A DNA stretch of 64,000 bases from Luteimicrobium xylanilyticum (GCF_009429125.1 NZ_CP045529.1:3100001-3164000); one strand, 5' to 3'. Shown: positions 8,901 through 18,583, counted from the stretch's first letter. The notes: generated by a model not told the origin, from the sequence alone. A program made the numbers and translations.

Positions 8901-11878
8901 CCGACCGTGTCGTACGCGGCGGCCAGCGACGCGTACGGCACCTGGACGGTCGCCGTGCCCGACGACGTCCCGCCCGCATACCGCGATGTCGCCGTGATCG
9001 TGGTGTCGCCGGGCGTGGCGTCCGCCGGCACCGACACGCGCCACGTGGAGCTGACCGACGTGCCCGGCGCCACCTTGCTCGTCCTGATCGTGCGGGGCGA
9101 GGTGGTCCACCCGTCGGGCAGGTCGAGGCTCGTGCGGACGTCGCGGGCCGTCGTCGTGGACTTGTTGGTGAACGTCGTGCGGACCGTCACCGTCTTCCCG
9201 GCCTTCGCCAGGCTCGGCGCCTTCACGCTCACCCAGCGCGGCTGCGTCGTCTTCGTCACCGAGAAGTAGTCCCTGGTGGGCAGGCTCGACGACGAGTCCC
9301 CCGCCCGGACCGTGTACGTGCCCGGGGTCAGGGCCCAGGTCTGGGCCTGGGTGCTCCACACCGACGCGTCCTTCGCGGTGATCGTGACGTGCACCTTGGT
9401 GCTCTTGCCCGGCTCGAGCGCGACCTTCTGGAACCCGACGAGCGACTTCGGCGGCTCGCCCGCCTTCTTCGGCTGGGACAGGTAGACCTGCACGACGTCG
9501 GAGCCCGCGACCTTGCCGGCGTTCGTCACCGTCGCGGTCGCCACGATGCTGCCGTTCTCCTTCATCGTCGCCTTGCTCAGGTGCAGCCCCGAGACCCGGA
9601 ACTTCGTGTACGAGAGGCCGTACCCGAACGGGAAGAGCGGCTCGACGTCCTTCGCGTCGTACCACCGGTAGCCCACGTCGAGGCCCTCGGAGTACTGGAC
9701 CTTGCCGTCGGTGCCCGGCCACTGGGCGTCCGTGGACGCCGGGACGTCCGCCAGCGACTTCGGGAACGTCACCGGCAGCTTGCCGGACGGGTTCGTGTCG
9801 CCGAACAGGATCGACGCGATCGCGTTCCCGGACTCCTGGCCCGGGTACCAGGCCTCGAGCACGCCCGCGACGTCGTCGACCCACGGCATCGTGACCGCCG
9901 AGCCCGTGTTGAGGACGACCACGGTGCGCGGGTTGGCCTTGGCCACGGCCGCGATGAGGTCGTTCTGCCGGCCCGGGAGGTCGATGTTCTCCAGGTCGCT
10001 GCCCTCGGACTCGAAGTCGTTCGCGTAGAACACGGCGACGTCGGCCTTCTTCGCGGCGGCGACGGCGTCGGCCATCGGGTCGCTGCCGGGCGTCGTCCAG
10101 CCCAGGCTCACGAGCGCGTCGCCCGTGCCCTGGTAGTAGTCGACCTCGATGTCCACGGCCTTGCCCTGGGTGAGGTCGACCGTCCCGGTGACGGTCTTGC
10201 TGGCGTGGTCGCCCCAGTTGTCGATCACGGTCTTGCCGTCGATCGTGAGGCGCGAGCCGTCGTCGCTGGTCAGCGAGAACGTGTAGGTGCCCGTGCTGGG
10301 AGCGGTGAGCGTGCCCTTCCAGGAGGCCGAGAAGTTCTCCGCGGGAACGCCGTCGGCCGGGGCGCCGTGCCACGTGAAGTCGACGTCCGGGTCGGTGCGC
10401 GTGACCGTCGGGTCACCGCTCAGGTCCTTGTTCGCGTAGTACGCGGCGGTGAGACCGTGGCCGTCGCCCGAGGTGGGGGCAAGGACGTCCGTCGGGACCG
10501 CGGGCAGCTTGCCCGAGCTCGACGGCCCCTGGGCGTACGTGACGTCCACGCCCGCCTTCTTCGCCCGGGCCGTGATCCCGGCGAGCGGGGTCACCGTGCC
10601 GGTGCCCGCGACCGCGGCGCTGCCGCCGCCCGCGCTCATGGTGTTCTCGCCGGCGCCGTCGCCGATCACGGCGACCGACTTCGTGCTCTTCGTGAACGGC
10701 AGGACGTTCCCGTCGTTCTTCAGGAGCACCGTGCCGTCCTCGGAGACCTTCCGGGCCGTGGCGACGTGCGCCGCGGTGGAGGCGTCGGCGTCGGGCGTGT
10801 CCGGGCTCGGGTTCGTGACCAGGCCGAACCGGAACTCCTCCCGCAGGATCCGGGTCACCATGTCGTCGACCCGGCTCGTCGGCACCTGGCCGTCCTGCAC
10901 GGCCGTCTTGAGCGCCGTCCCGAAGTACGTCGAGCCGGGCATCTCCATGTCCAGGCCCGCGTTCGCGGACGCAACCGTCGAGTGGGTGCCGCCCCAGTCC
11001 GACGTGATGAAGCCCTGGAAGCCGAACTGGTTCTTCAGGATGTTGTTCAGGTAGGAGTTCTCGCACGCGAACGGGCCGTTGACCGAGCTGTACGAGCACA
11101 TCACCGACGACGGCTTCGCCTCGTCGACGATCGTCCCGAACGCCGCGGTGTAGATCTCGTGGACCGTGCGGTCGTCGACGATCGCGTCGTCGTCGGCGCT
11201 GTTGCGGTTGGTCTCCTGGTTGTAGACGGCCCAGTGCTTGACCTGCGCCATCACACCCTGGGACTGGATCCCCTCGATGTCTTGGGCGCCGATCTGGCCG
11301 GTCAGGAACGGGTCCTCGGAGTACGACTCGAAGGCGCGGCCCCAGCGCGGGTCGCGGACGATGTTGACGGTGGGGCCGAGGTCGACGTCGACCCCCTTGG
11401 TCTTGTCCTCCTGCCCGATGACCTTCCCGTACGCCTTCGCGGCGCTCGTGTCCCAGGTGGCCGCGAGAGCCGCGGCCGACGGGAGCTGGGTCGTGTCGCT
11501 CATGCGGACCCCGACGGGGCCGTCCTGCAGCTTGAGCTGGGGGATGCACAGGCGCGGGATGCCCGAGACCAGGCCCGTGTACGAGCCGGCCGCGGTCCCG
11601 TGGACCAGCGTGATCTTCTCGTCGAGCGTCATCTGCTCGACGACCTGCTTCGCGCGCGCCGTGTCGGAGGCGTGCGACGTGACCCACGGGCACGCGTCGC
11701 TCGCGGCGGCCGGGGCTCTCCCGGCGATCGCCGTCGTCGTGCCGCCCGGCGAGCCCGACGCCTGCGCGACGGCCGGCGCGGCCGCGAGCGCGAGAGCCGC
11801 GGCCGCGGCGACGCCGACGGCACGGGCGCGCCCTCTCCTCTTCCTGGGTTCCTGCGGTGCTGCTGTCGTTCCGGACAC
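8897..11878 (-). CDS. Secreted GH3 beta-glucosidase with PA14 and NEW3 domains, frameshifted near its C-terminus
   Basis: A 993-residue reading frame. The GTG start at 11878 sits 5 nt behind AGGAGG. A signal peptide (twin basic RKRRGRAR, Ala-rich core, AVAQA cleavage region) is followed by the GH3 catalytic domain (KLQDGPVGVRM; FITSDWGGTHS with the nucleophile Asp), an inserted PA14 domain (GLTAAYYANKDLSG to DYYQGTGDALVSLGW), the GH3 C-terminal domain, an Fn3-like domain and a NEW3 domain. Members hydrolyse beta-glucosides outside the cell. The frame stops at YDTVG while the family's last domain continues in another frame (8382-8900), so about 170 residues are lost. A LacI-type operator lies about 130 bases upstream. 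Confidence 0.9.
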   Translation of the reverse strand: MSGTTAAPQEPRKRRGRARAVGVAAAAALALAAAPAVAQASGSPGGTTTAIAGRAPAAASDACPWVTSHASDTARAKQVVEQMTLDEKITLVHGTAAGSYTGLVSGIPRLCIPQLKLQDGPVGVRMSDTTQLPSAAALAATWDTSAAKAYGKVIGQEDKTKGVDVDLGPTVNIVRDPRWGRAFESYSEDPFLTGQIGAQDIEGIQSQGVMAQVKHWAVYNQETNRNSADDDAIVDDRTVHEIYTAAFGTIVDEAKPSSVMCSYSSVNGPFACENSYLNNILKNQFGFQGFITSDWGGTHSTVASANAGLDMEMPGSTYFGTALKTAVQDGQVPTSRVDDMVTRILREEFRFGLVTNPSPDTPDADASTAAHVATARKVSEDGTVLLKNDGNVLPFTKSTKSVAVIGDGAGENTMSAGGGSAAVAGTGTVTPLAGITARAKKAGVDVTYAQGPSSSGKLPAVPTDVLAPTSGDGHGLTAAYYANKDLSGDPTVTRTDPDVDFTWHGAPADGVPAENFSASWKGTLTAPSTGTYTFSLTSDDGSRLTIDGKTVIDNWGDHASKTVTGTVDLTQGKAVDIEVDYYQGTGDALVSLGWTTPGSDPMADAVAAAKKADVAVFYANDFESEGSDLENIDLPGRQNDLIAAVAKANPRTVVVLNTGSAVTMPWVDDVAGVLEAWYPGQESGNAIASILFGDTNPSGKLPVTFPKSLADVPASTDAQWPGTDGKVQYSEGLDVGYRWYDAKDVEPLFPFGYGLSYTKFRVSGLHLSKATMKENGSIVATATVTNAGKVAGSDVVQVYLSQPKKAGEPPKSLVGFQKVALEPGKSTKVHVTITAKDASVWSTQAQTWALTPGTYTVRAGDSSSSLPTRDYFSVTKTTQPRWVSVKAPSLAKAGKTVTVRTTFTNKSTTTARDVRTSLDLPDGWTTSPRTIRTSKVAPGTSVSSTWRVSVPADATPGDTTITATSRYAGGTSSGTATVQVPYASLAAAYDTVG

Positions 11879-12009
11879 CTGGTCCTCCTGAGATACCTCG
11901 TCGTTGCTCAGGACCGTGCGGAACCGGACCGCCGTGGCGGCCGGGCACGGTGGGGGCCCCTGGATCCCCTGGTCCATGTCACCCGCATGCTTCACCTTCG
12001 GCAACTTGA

Positions 12010-12021
12010 GACAGCGTTGTC
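12010..12021 (-). promoter_or_regulatory. Candidate LacI-family operator for the beta-glucosidase gene
   Basis: The sequence GACAGCGTTGTC (GACAACGCTGTC on the other strand) is a near-palindrome with a central CG, the form of LacI-family operators that control glycosidases in actinobacteria. It lies in the divergent gap between the glucosidase and the 175-residue gene. No regulator gene of this family is adjacent. Confidence 0.5.
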
Positions 12022-12118
12022 GGAACAACTCACGGCCGACGGCGCAGCACGCCCCGCACGGCATACTGGGGCACCGGTGCGCCGCACCGACGCCGCAACC
12101 CGCCACGGATGAGGACCC

Positions 12119-12646
12119 ATGACCGACCCGACCGACTTCTCGCTGCCCGACCCGCTCGAGGACGCCCACGACGCCATCCAGAAGCTGGGCGCCGCCATCC
12201 AGGCCGCCGAGCTCAACGTCGCCCAGCTCCCCGACACGAGCGTCTCCAGCAACCTGCTGCTCGGCTTCGGCGACGACGGCTACGTCCTCGTGACCGTCGT
12301 CAGCGGCAACGAGGTCACCACCTACCTCACCACCGGCGCCGCAGCAGACCTCGACCACGACCGCCTCGCCGCGCTCGAGTTCGCCAACGCGCGCACCCGC
12401 GAGAACCCCGCCCTGCCCGTGTTCCTGCACGACGGCGGCGACGAGCACTGGGACTTCCTCGTCCAGCAGAGCCACCCCACCGCGATCCTCACGGAGAACC
12501 CCGGGTTCCTGCGCGGCATGATCCAGGCGAACATCGCGCGCACCGTCGCGGTGCGCGAGGCGCTCGGGGGGTCGACGCTCGGCGGGCGGGCGTACGAGGC
12601 GACGCCCGAGGACCTGCAGCGGCTGGCTCAGCGCGCGATCGTCTGA
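12119..12646 (+). CDS. Conserved-looking hypothetical protein, 175 aa
   Basis: The gene starts with an ATG behind GAGGA. The product is acidic and soluble, with no signal peptide or membrane helix: MTDPTDFSLPDPLEDAHDAI, a strand-rich centre (LLLGFGDDGYVLVTVVSGNEVTTYL) and a C-terminal helical part. The alternation of helix and antiparallel strands loosely resembles YbjN or type-III-chaperone-like folds, but this is only an impression. CATACT at 12062-12067 may be a -10 box. It is divergent from the glucosidase and ends at a strong hairpin. Function not recognised. Confidence 0.7.
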   Translation: MTDPTDFSLPDPLEDAHDAIQKLGAAIQAAELNVAQLPDTSVSSNLLLGFGDDGYVLVTVVSGNEVTTYLTTGAAADLDHDRLAALEFANARTRENPALPVFLHDGGDEHWDFLVQQSHPTAILTENPGFLRGMIQANIARTVAVREALGGSTLGGRAYEATPEDLQRLAQRAIV

Positions 12647-12653
12647 CGTCCCG

Positions 12654-12681
12654 CGTCGGGCCGGGCTCCCCCGGCCCGACG
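12654..12681. terminator. Bidirectional hairpin terminator
   Basis: An 11-bp perfect stem CGTCGGGCCGG / CCGGCCCGACG (12654-12664 and 12671-12681) with a 6-nt loop fills the gap between two convergent genes, the 175-residue unknown and the PAP2 phosphatase. The position and the compact loop make a bidirectional terminator likely. Confidence 0.75.
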
Positions 12682-12688
12682 GCGCAGG

Positions 12689-13387
12689 TCAGCCCGTGTG
12701 GTCGGGCGGCGGGACGGCCCGCGGACGCCTGACACCCAGGCCGAGCGCGGCGAGCACGAAACCTTCGAGCGCCAGCGCCACGAGCACTCCCCCGACGACG
12801 TCGGAGGGGCGGTGCGCGAACCCCGTCACGTTGTAGATGCCGGCCACGAACGTCAGCAGCAGGACGACGAACGCCCCTTCGGCCCGCCATCGCCCGGTGC
12901 CCCACAGCGCGAGGACCGCGCAGGCGAGCGCCGTCGTCGTCGCCATGTGGGACGAGGGGAACGTGTTCTCCACGTAGGCGAACGTGCCGTGGTACGGACG
13001 AGGCAGATGCTCCTTGAGCAGCTCCGACCCGACTGCGGCGAGCACGACCACGACGGCCTGAGCGAGCACGGGACGGACCGTGCGGCGCATCAGGGCCCGC
13101 ACGCCGAGCACCACCGTCGCGGCACCGAGGAGCATCGGGACACCGTCGCGGACCGGGCCTGCGAGCTCGCCGAACGGGACGGCTTGGAAGCGGGCGAAGA
13201 CCACGGCGTCCTGCCGCTGGCCCGCCTGGGTGCACACCTCGACGAGATAGACGAGGACGAACAGCGCTACCGAGGCCAGCGCGCCTGCGCACAGCTGCCG
13301 CCCGGTCAGCGGGACGCGGTAGGCGGTCCGGCGCGCGCCAGAGGCGCTCGCGGCGAGCCGCGGCTGAGGTGGGGCCGGCGCCTCCAT
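12689..13387 (-). CDS. PAP2-family membrane phosphatase
   Basis: A 232-residue protein with about six membrane helices. It has the three PAP2 motifs: KEHLPRP (KxxxxxxRP type), FPSSHMA (PSGH type) and NVTGFAHRPSDVVGG, which supplies the His and Asp of the last motif. Such enzymes remove phosphate from lipid phosphates such as undecaprenyl pyrophosphate or phosphatidic acid. The start is an ATG at 13387. It follows mfd in the same orientation with 64 bases between. A recycling role for the polyprenyl carrier used by nearby glycan genes is possible but not shown. Confidence 0.85.
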   Translation of the reverse strand: MEAPAPPQPRLAASASGARRTAYRVPLTGRQLCAGALASVALFVLVYLVEVCTQAGQRQDAVVFARFQAVPFGELAGPVRDGVPMLLGAATVVLGVRALMRRTVRPVLAQAVVVVLAAVGSELLKEHLPRPYHGTFAYVENTFPSSHMATTTALACAVLALWGTGRWRAEGAFVVLLLTFVAGIYNVTGFAHRPSDVVGGVLVALALEGFVLAALGLGVRRPRAVPPPDHTG

Positions 13388-13451
13388 ACGGGAACCGTAC
13401 GTGAGCGGGAGGCGCGTCAGGTGCCACCCGGCGCGAAGTTCACCCCGAGGT

Positions 13452-16400
13452 TCAGCGAGCTCCCGTTCCCACCGCAGCGGCCGCGGCGACGTCGCCCCCG
13501 ACGACCGCGTCGATGAGCTGCTTCGCCCACGCGAGCACCTCGACGCCGTGCAACGGCTTGCCCCCGATGCGGGCCGTCGTCGGGAACGGGACGAGGATCG
13601 TCCGCACCGCGGGCTTGAGGATCGCGCCCGGGTAGAGACGCTTGAGCCGCAGGGTCGCGGACTCCGGGAGCTCGACGGGTGCGAACCGCACGAACTTGCC
13701 CTGCGCGGTGACGTCGGTGAGCCCGGCGCGGCGGGCGTCGTTGCGGAACGCGGCGACGTCGAACAGCGCGGACGCGACCTCGGGCAGCGCGCCGTACCGG
13801 TCGACGAGCTCGGCGCGGATCTCGGCCAGCGCGGCGTCGTCCTGGGCGCCGGCGATCTTCTTGTACGCCTCGAGGCGGAGGCGCTCGTGGGCGATGTACT
13901 CGACGGGCAGGTGTGCGTCGACGGGCAGCTCGACCGTGACCTCAGCGACGTCGGCCGATCCGTCTCCGCCGCCCTCGCCGCGGAACGACGCCACGGCCTC
14001 CCCGACCATCCGCACGTACAGGTCGAAGCCGACACCCTCGATGTGGCCCGACTGCTCACCGCCGAGCAGGTTGCCGGCGCCGCGGATCTCGAGGTCCTTC
14101 ATCGCCACCTGCATGCCGGCGCCGAGGTCGGTGTGCGCGGCGATGGTCGCGAGGCGGTCGTGCGCGGTCTCGGTGAGCGGCCGCTCCGGCGGGTACAGGA
14201 AGTACGAGTACGCGCGCTCACGGCCGCGGCCGACGCGCCCGCGGAGCTGGTGGAGCTGGGACAGGCCGAGCTGGTCGGCCCGCTCGAGGATGAGGGTGTT
14301 GGCGTTGGAGATGTCGAGGCCGGTCTCGATGATCGTCGTGCAGACGAGGACGTCGAGCTCCTTCTCCCAGAACGCCCTGATCACCCGGTCGAGCTGGCCC
14401 TCGCTCATCTTCCCGTGCGCGACGTCGACCCTCGCCTCCGGGACGAGCTCGCGGATGCGCGCGGCCGCCCGGTCGATCGACTCGACCCGGTTGTGGACGT
14501 AGAAGACCTGGCCCTCGCGCAGCAGCTCGCGGCGGACGGCCGCGGTGATCTGCTTGTCGTCGTATGCACCCACGTACGTGAGGACGGGGTGCCGCTCCTC
14601 GGGCGGCGTCGCGAGCGTCGACATCTCACGGATGCCGGTCACGGCCATCTCGAGCGTGCGCGGGATCGGGGTCGCGGACATCGCGAGGACGTCGACGTTC
14701 GTGCGCAGCGCCTTGAGCGTCTCCTTGTGCTCGACGCCGAACCGCTGCTCCTCGTCGATGACGACGAGCCCGAGGTCCTTGAACCGGACGTTGCCGGTGA
14801 TGAGGCGGTGCGTGCCGATCACGACGTCGACCGACCCGTCCGCGAGGCCCGCGATCGTCTCGTTCGACTCCTTCTCCGTCTGGAACCGCGACAGCGCACG
14901 GACCGTCACCGGGAACTGTGCGTACCGCTCGGAGAAGGTCTCGAAGTGCTGCTGGACGAGCAGCGTCGTCGGGACGAGGACCGCGACCTGCTTGCCGTCC
15001 TGGACCGCCTTGAACGCCGCCCGGATCGCGATCTCCGTCTTGCCGTAGCCGACGTCGCCGCACACCAGCCGGTCCATGGGGACCGACTTCTCCATGTCGG
15101 CCTTGACCTCGTCGATCGTGGAGAGCTGGTCGGGCGTCTCGATGTACGCGAAGGCGTCCTCGAGCTCGCGCTGCCACGGGGTGTCCGGGCCGAACGCGTG
15201 CCCCTCCGTCGCCATGCGCGCCGAGTACAGACGGATCAGCTCGCTCGCGATCTCCTTGACGTGCTTGCGGGCGCGGCTCTTGGTCTTCGCCCAGTCGGAG
15301 CCGCCCATCTTGGACAGCGACGGCGACTCGCCGCCCACGTACTTGGTGACCTGGTCGAGCTGGTCCATCGGGACGAACAGCCGGTCCCCCGGCTGGCCGC
15401 GCTTCGAGCTCGCGTACTCGAGCACCAGGTACTCGCGCGTCGCCGCGTTCGCGCCCGTCCCCAGCGTGCGCTGCACCATCTCGACGAACCGTCCGACCCC
15501 GTGCTGCTCGTGCACCACGAAGTCGCCCGCGCGCAGCTGCAGGGGGTCGACGACGTTGCGCCGCCGGCTCGGCATCCGGCGCATGTCCTTGGTGCCCGCC
15601 CCGGCACGGCCCGTGAGGTCCGACTCGCTGAAGACCGCGAGCCTGAGCTCGGGCATCACGAAGCCCGGGACGCCGGGGGCGACCGTCACGAGGACGATGC
15701 CCGGCTCCGGCCCCTCGGCGGCCTCGGCCGCGCTCAGCGACGGGACCAGCCGGGCCGCGGTGTCCGACGCGCGGAGCTGCTCCGTCATGCGCTGGGCGGG
15801 GCCGTGGCCCTCCGTGGTCAGGACCAGCCGCCACTCGGCGTGCTGGAGGCCGCGGACGTCGTCGACGGCGCGCTCCACGTCCCCCGCGTAGCGCTCGACG
15901 TCGCGCGCCGGGATCGTCAGGGTCTCCACGCCGTCCTCGGAGCCGTCGGTGAGCTCCGCCAGGTCGTCGGTCCCGAGGCCGAACGACGAGAACGTCCACC
16001 AGCCGAGCCCGCGGCGGGCCGACTCGTCGCGGGCGTCCGCCAGGGTCAGGAACGACGCCGCCGACAGGTCGAGCGGCGTGTTCCCGCCGCCCGCCGCGCC
16101 CGTCCACGCCGCGGCCAGGAACTCCTCGGTGGTCGCCACCAGGTCGTGCGCACGACGGCGCACCCGCTCGGGCTCGACCGCGACCAGGAGCGCGTCGTCG
16201 GGCACGAGCGACAGCACCGGGACCATCCGGTCCACCAGGACCGGGGTGAGCGACTCCATTCCCTCGACGGCGATGCCGTTGGCGATCCGCTCGAGCATGT
16301 CGACGGCGCCGGGAAGCTGCTCCTGCAGCCCGAGCGCCCGCGCGCGGACCTCGGGGGTGAGGAGGAGCTCGCGGCACGGCGGCGCCCACACGCCGCGCTC

Positions 16401-17141
16401 GGCGACCTCGAGGCTGCGCTGGTCGGCGACCGAGAACCAGCGGATCTCCTCGACCTCGTCGCCCCACAGCTCGACGCGCAGCGGGTGGTCCTCGGTCGGC
16501 GGGAAGACGTCGAGGATGCCGCCGCGGACCGCGAACTCGCCGCGCCGCTCGACCATGTCCACGCGCGCGTACGCGGCGTCGGACAGGCGCTGGGCGACGT
16601 CCTCGAGGTCGACCTGGTCGCCCGTGTGCAGCTCGACCGGGGCGAGCTCGCCGAGCCCCTCCACGACCGGCTGGAGGAGGGCGCGGACCGGGACCACCAG
16701 CACCCGGATCGGGCCGGTGTGGCTCGTGCCAGACGACGCGAGCCCGCTGCCCGGGATTGCGGCGCCGGCGTCGTCGGTCGGGTTCGAATCGGTGGCCGAC
16801 GGGTGCGCGAGGCGGCGGAACACCGCGAGGCGCCGGGCCACCGTGTCCGCGCGGGGCGACAGGCGCTCGTGCGGCAGCGTCTCCCAGCTCGGGAGGACGG
16901 CGACCGCGTCATGGTCCTCGTCGGGGAGGTAGGCGCGGACCGCCGTCGCGAGCTCGTCGCCCTCGCGACCGGTCGCGGTCACCACGACCAGCGGGCGCTT
17001 GGCGCTCGCCGCCGCCAGCAGCGCCGGGCGGGCACCCACGGACGCCACGACGTCCAGCTCGCCCCGAGAGCGCGCGCGCTCGACGACGGACGCAGCGGTC
17101 GGATCGGCGAGGACGGCGGGCAGGAGTCCGGTGAGGTTCAT
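13452..17141 (-). CDS. mfd: Transcription-repair coupling factor
   Basis: A 1229-residue ATP-dependent translocase that removes stalled RNA polymerase from DNA lesions and recruits UvrA. Domains in order: the UvrB-like N-terminal region, the RNA-polymerase-interacting CarD-like domain (GDFVVHEQHGVGRF), helicase motifs with Walker A GDVGYGKTEIAIRAAF and the DEEQRFG box, SATPIPRTLEM, QLRGRVGRG, and the C-terminal TRCF domain. The ATG at 17141 (MNLTGLLPAVLADP) is the natural start. It marks one border of the accessory island; pth marks the other. Confidence 0.97.
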   Translation of the reverse strand: MNLTGLLPAVLADPTAASVVERARSRGELDVVASVGARPALLAAASAKRPLVVVTATGREGDELATAVRAYLPDEDHDAVAVLPSWETLPHERLSPRADTVARRLAVFRRLAHPSATDSNPTDDAGAAIPGSGLASSGTSHTGPIRVLVVPVRALLQPVVEGLGELAPVELHTGDQVDLEDVAQRLSDAAYARVDMVERRGEFAVRGGILDVFPPTEDHPLRVELWGDEVEEIRWFSVADQRSLEVAERGVWAPPCRELLLTPEVRARALGLQEQLPGAVDMLERIANGIAVEGMESLTPVLVDRMVPVLSLVPDDALLVAVEPERVRRRAHDLVATTEEFLAAAWTGAAGGGNTPLDLSAASFLTLADARDESARRGLGWWTFSSFGLGTDDLAELTDGSEDGVETLTIPARDVERYAGDVERAVDDVRGLQHAEWRLVLTTEGHGPAQRMTEQLRASDTAARLVPSLSAAEAAEGPEPGIVLVTVAPGVPGFVMPELRLAVFSESDLTGRAGAGTKDMRRMPSRRRNVVDPLQLRAGDFVVHEQHGVGRFVEMVQRTLGTGANAATREYLVLEYASSKRGQPGDRLFVPMDQLDQVTKYVGGESPSLSKMGGSDWAKTKSRARKHVKEIASELIRLYSARMATEGHAFGPDTPWQRELEDAFAYIETPDQLSTIDEVKADMEKSVPMDRLVCGDVGYGKTEIAIRAAFKAVQDGKQVAVLVPTTLLVQQHFETFSERYAQFPVTVRALSRFQTEKESNETIAGLADGSVDVVIGTHRLITGNVRFKDLGLVVIDEEQRFGVEHKETLKALRTNVDVLAMSATPIPRTLEMAVTGIREMSTLATPPEERHPVLTYVGAYDDKQITAAVRRELLREGQVFYVHNRVESIDRAAARIRELVPEARVDVAHGKMSEGQLDRVIRAFWEKELDVLVCTTIIETGLDISNANTLILERADQLGLSQLHQLRGRVGRGRERAYSYFLYPPERPLTETAHDRLATIAAHTDLGAGMQVAMKDLEIRGAGNLLGGEQSGHIEGVGFDLYVRMVGEAVASFRGEGGGDGSADVAEVTVELPVDAHLPVEYIAHERLRLEAYKKIAGAQDDAALAEIRAELVDRYGALPEVASALFDVAAFRNDARRAGLTDVTAQGKFVRFAPVELPESATLRLKRLYPGAILKPAVRTILVPFPTTARIGGKPLHGVEVLAWAKQLIDAVVGGDVAAAAAVGTGAR

Positions 17142-17290
17142 GCGGTTCCTTGGAAGGTCAGGCCAGGGCGCAGGAGGAGGTCCGGGCAAGCACGAGCGGC
17201 CCGATCCTGGTGACTCACGACGTCGAAGGACGTGTGTGGGTCGCGGATCGGGCTGGGAACGGGACAAGCCTACGCGGGGGCACCGACACC

Positions 17291-18460
17291 TCAGGGCGTG
17301 GAGGCGTCCGCCAAGACCCGCTCGAAGTAGCGACGACGGGCATCCGGGTCAGGAACGTCCTCATCGAGGACGGAGACCTCGAACTCCTCCGCGTCGCCGC
17401 GACGTCCATAACGCCGGGATCGCGCCCGATCGCGCACGCCGCCAAGCGCGCTCTCGTACCACGTCGGCGCCGTCCCGGAATAGAGGCTGCCGCCGAGATG
17501 CGGATCGCCGGGCAGGCCTGGGAACGGGATGCGTGCGTCGCGACTCGTCACAAGACGCACCCAGGCGTCGCCGCCCGGTCCGTCGCTTCCCCACGGTGCC
17601 GGGATCTCGAGCCCCAGGACGCCCTGGACTCGCCGCAGCACCGCCGTCGCGAGCAGATGGGTTCGCGACGCACGGGTCCGCGCGTCGAGCGCGACCCACG
17701 AAAAGCCGTCCTGGCGGGTCGCGTACAGGATGTCGGCCAACCACATCAGCTTGTGGGCGCCATCGAGCCCTGCGTGGACGAGCAGGTGATGGACGGTGTC
17801 CACAGGATCGAGAACACGCGCTTGCACGCCGTTGCCCACCCCGCGCGGCACCGTCCGGTCGAGCATTTCGACAGCGTCGATCGAGAACTGCCTTCGCGCA
17901 CCTGACGCGACAACGACGTTCCAGTGCAGGTCGACCGCGGTGCCTGTCGGACCTCGCAACGCCAGTTCCGCTCGTGCGCTCCGCTCCAGGGCGACCCAGT
18001 TGCGATCGACGAGCGTGAACCCGGCCTGCAGGAGGATCTCGAGCGCGTCCTGCGCCCGCCGCGGGTCGGCCAGAATGTCCAGGTCCTGGAACTGACGCAT
18101 GTCGGGCGCGGGCCAGACCGTCTGCGCTAGCGCCGGGCCCTTCAGGACGCACCAGCCAACACCCGCATCGTCGAGCGCCGCAGCCGCGAGCTTGAGATCG
18201 TGCAGAACCCGGAGATGGTGCACGAGCTGAATCTGGCGTGCCGAGGCAATCGCCGCGCGCCAGGGCAGCTCGAGATCGGGAACACGGCTGGCAACCCTGT
18301 GTATCGCTGGAAGTACACGGTGGTGGGAACCCGCCCCCACCACGTCCACAGGTGGGCACGTGGTCGTAGCGCTGACCGTGGCCCGATCGCTCCGGTCGAG
18401 CGCAGCGTCGACGAGCAACCTCGCGAGAGGCCGCAGCACATCGACGCGATTCCGGACCAC
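17291..18460 (-). CDS. Nucleotidyltransferase-like protein of the lasso cluster (NTP_transf_5)
   Basis: A 389-residue soluble protein. The GTG at 18460 sits behind GAGGAGGAGC. The nucleotidyltransferase core reads VLKGPALAQTVWPAPDMRQFQDLDIL, with the Asp pair expected to hold the metal, and LHWNVV and VHHLLVHAG follow as in the uncharacterised nucleotidyltransferase family PF14907. These proteins recur in lasso-peptide clusters that also encode an HPr-kinase-like enzyme. It would transfer a nucleotide to a product or partner; the target is unknown. It is divergent from the exporter gene and belongs to the cluster by location. Confidence 0.8.
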   Translation of the reverse strand: MVRNRVDVLRPLARLLVDAALDRSDRATVSATTTCPPVDVVGAGSHHRVLPAIHRVASRVPDLELPWRAAIASARQIQLVHHLRVLHDLKLAAAALDDAGVGWCVLKGPALAQTVWPAPDMRQFQDLDILADPRRAQDALEILLQAGFTLVDRNWVALERSARAELALRGPTGTAVDLHWNVVVASGARRQFSIDAVEMLDRTVPRGVGNGVQARVLDPVDTVHHLLVHAGLDGAHKLMWLADILYATRQDGFSWVALDARTRASRTHLLATAVLRRVQGVLGLEIPAPWGSDGPGGDAWVRLVTSRDARIPFPGLPGDPHLGGSLYSGTAPTWYESALGGVRDRARSRRYGRRGDAEEFEVSVLDEDVPDPDARRRYFERVLADASTP

Positions 18461-18529
18461 AGGCGCTCCTCCTCGTCACGGCACGACCTCGCTGAGAGTA
18501 GCCGCCCAGAAGCCTTCCAAACCCCCGCG

Positions 18530-18583
18530 ACCCGCGCTTTCACCCCCTGGCCGCGGCACCGGAGGCAGCGTGGATGGCACGAT
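18530..18583 (+). promoter_or_regulatory. Candidate activator-type promoter of the lasso exporter gene
   Basis: ACCC (18530-18533) and TTTCACCCC (18538-18546) repeat at a 12-bp offset, and a weak CACGAT hexamer begins 36 bases after the second A. The same arrangement occurs upstream of other units in this locus. A 7-bp hairpin (GGCACGA / TCGTGCC, 18576-18603) overlaps the presumed start region. Confidence 0.35.

Noticed and set aside
9389-12112. 907-codon plus-strand frame opposite the GH3 gene
   Set aside because: Composition (Arg/Val/Asp-rich, no domain) is that of a mirror frame of the glucosidase.
13401-17213. 1270-codon plus-strand frame opposite mfd
   Set aside because: It mirrors mfd codon by codon and has no recognisable domain.
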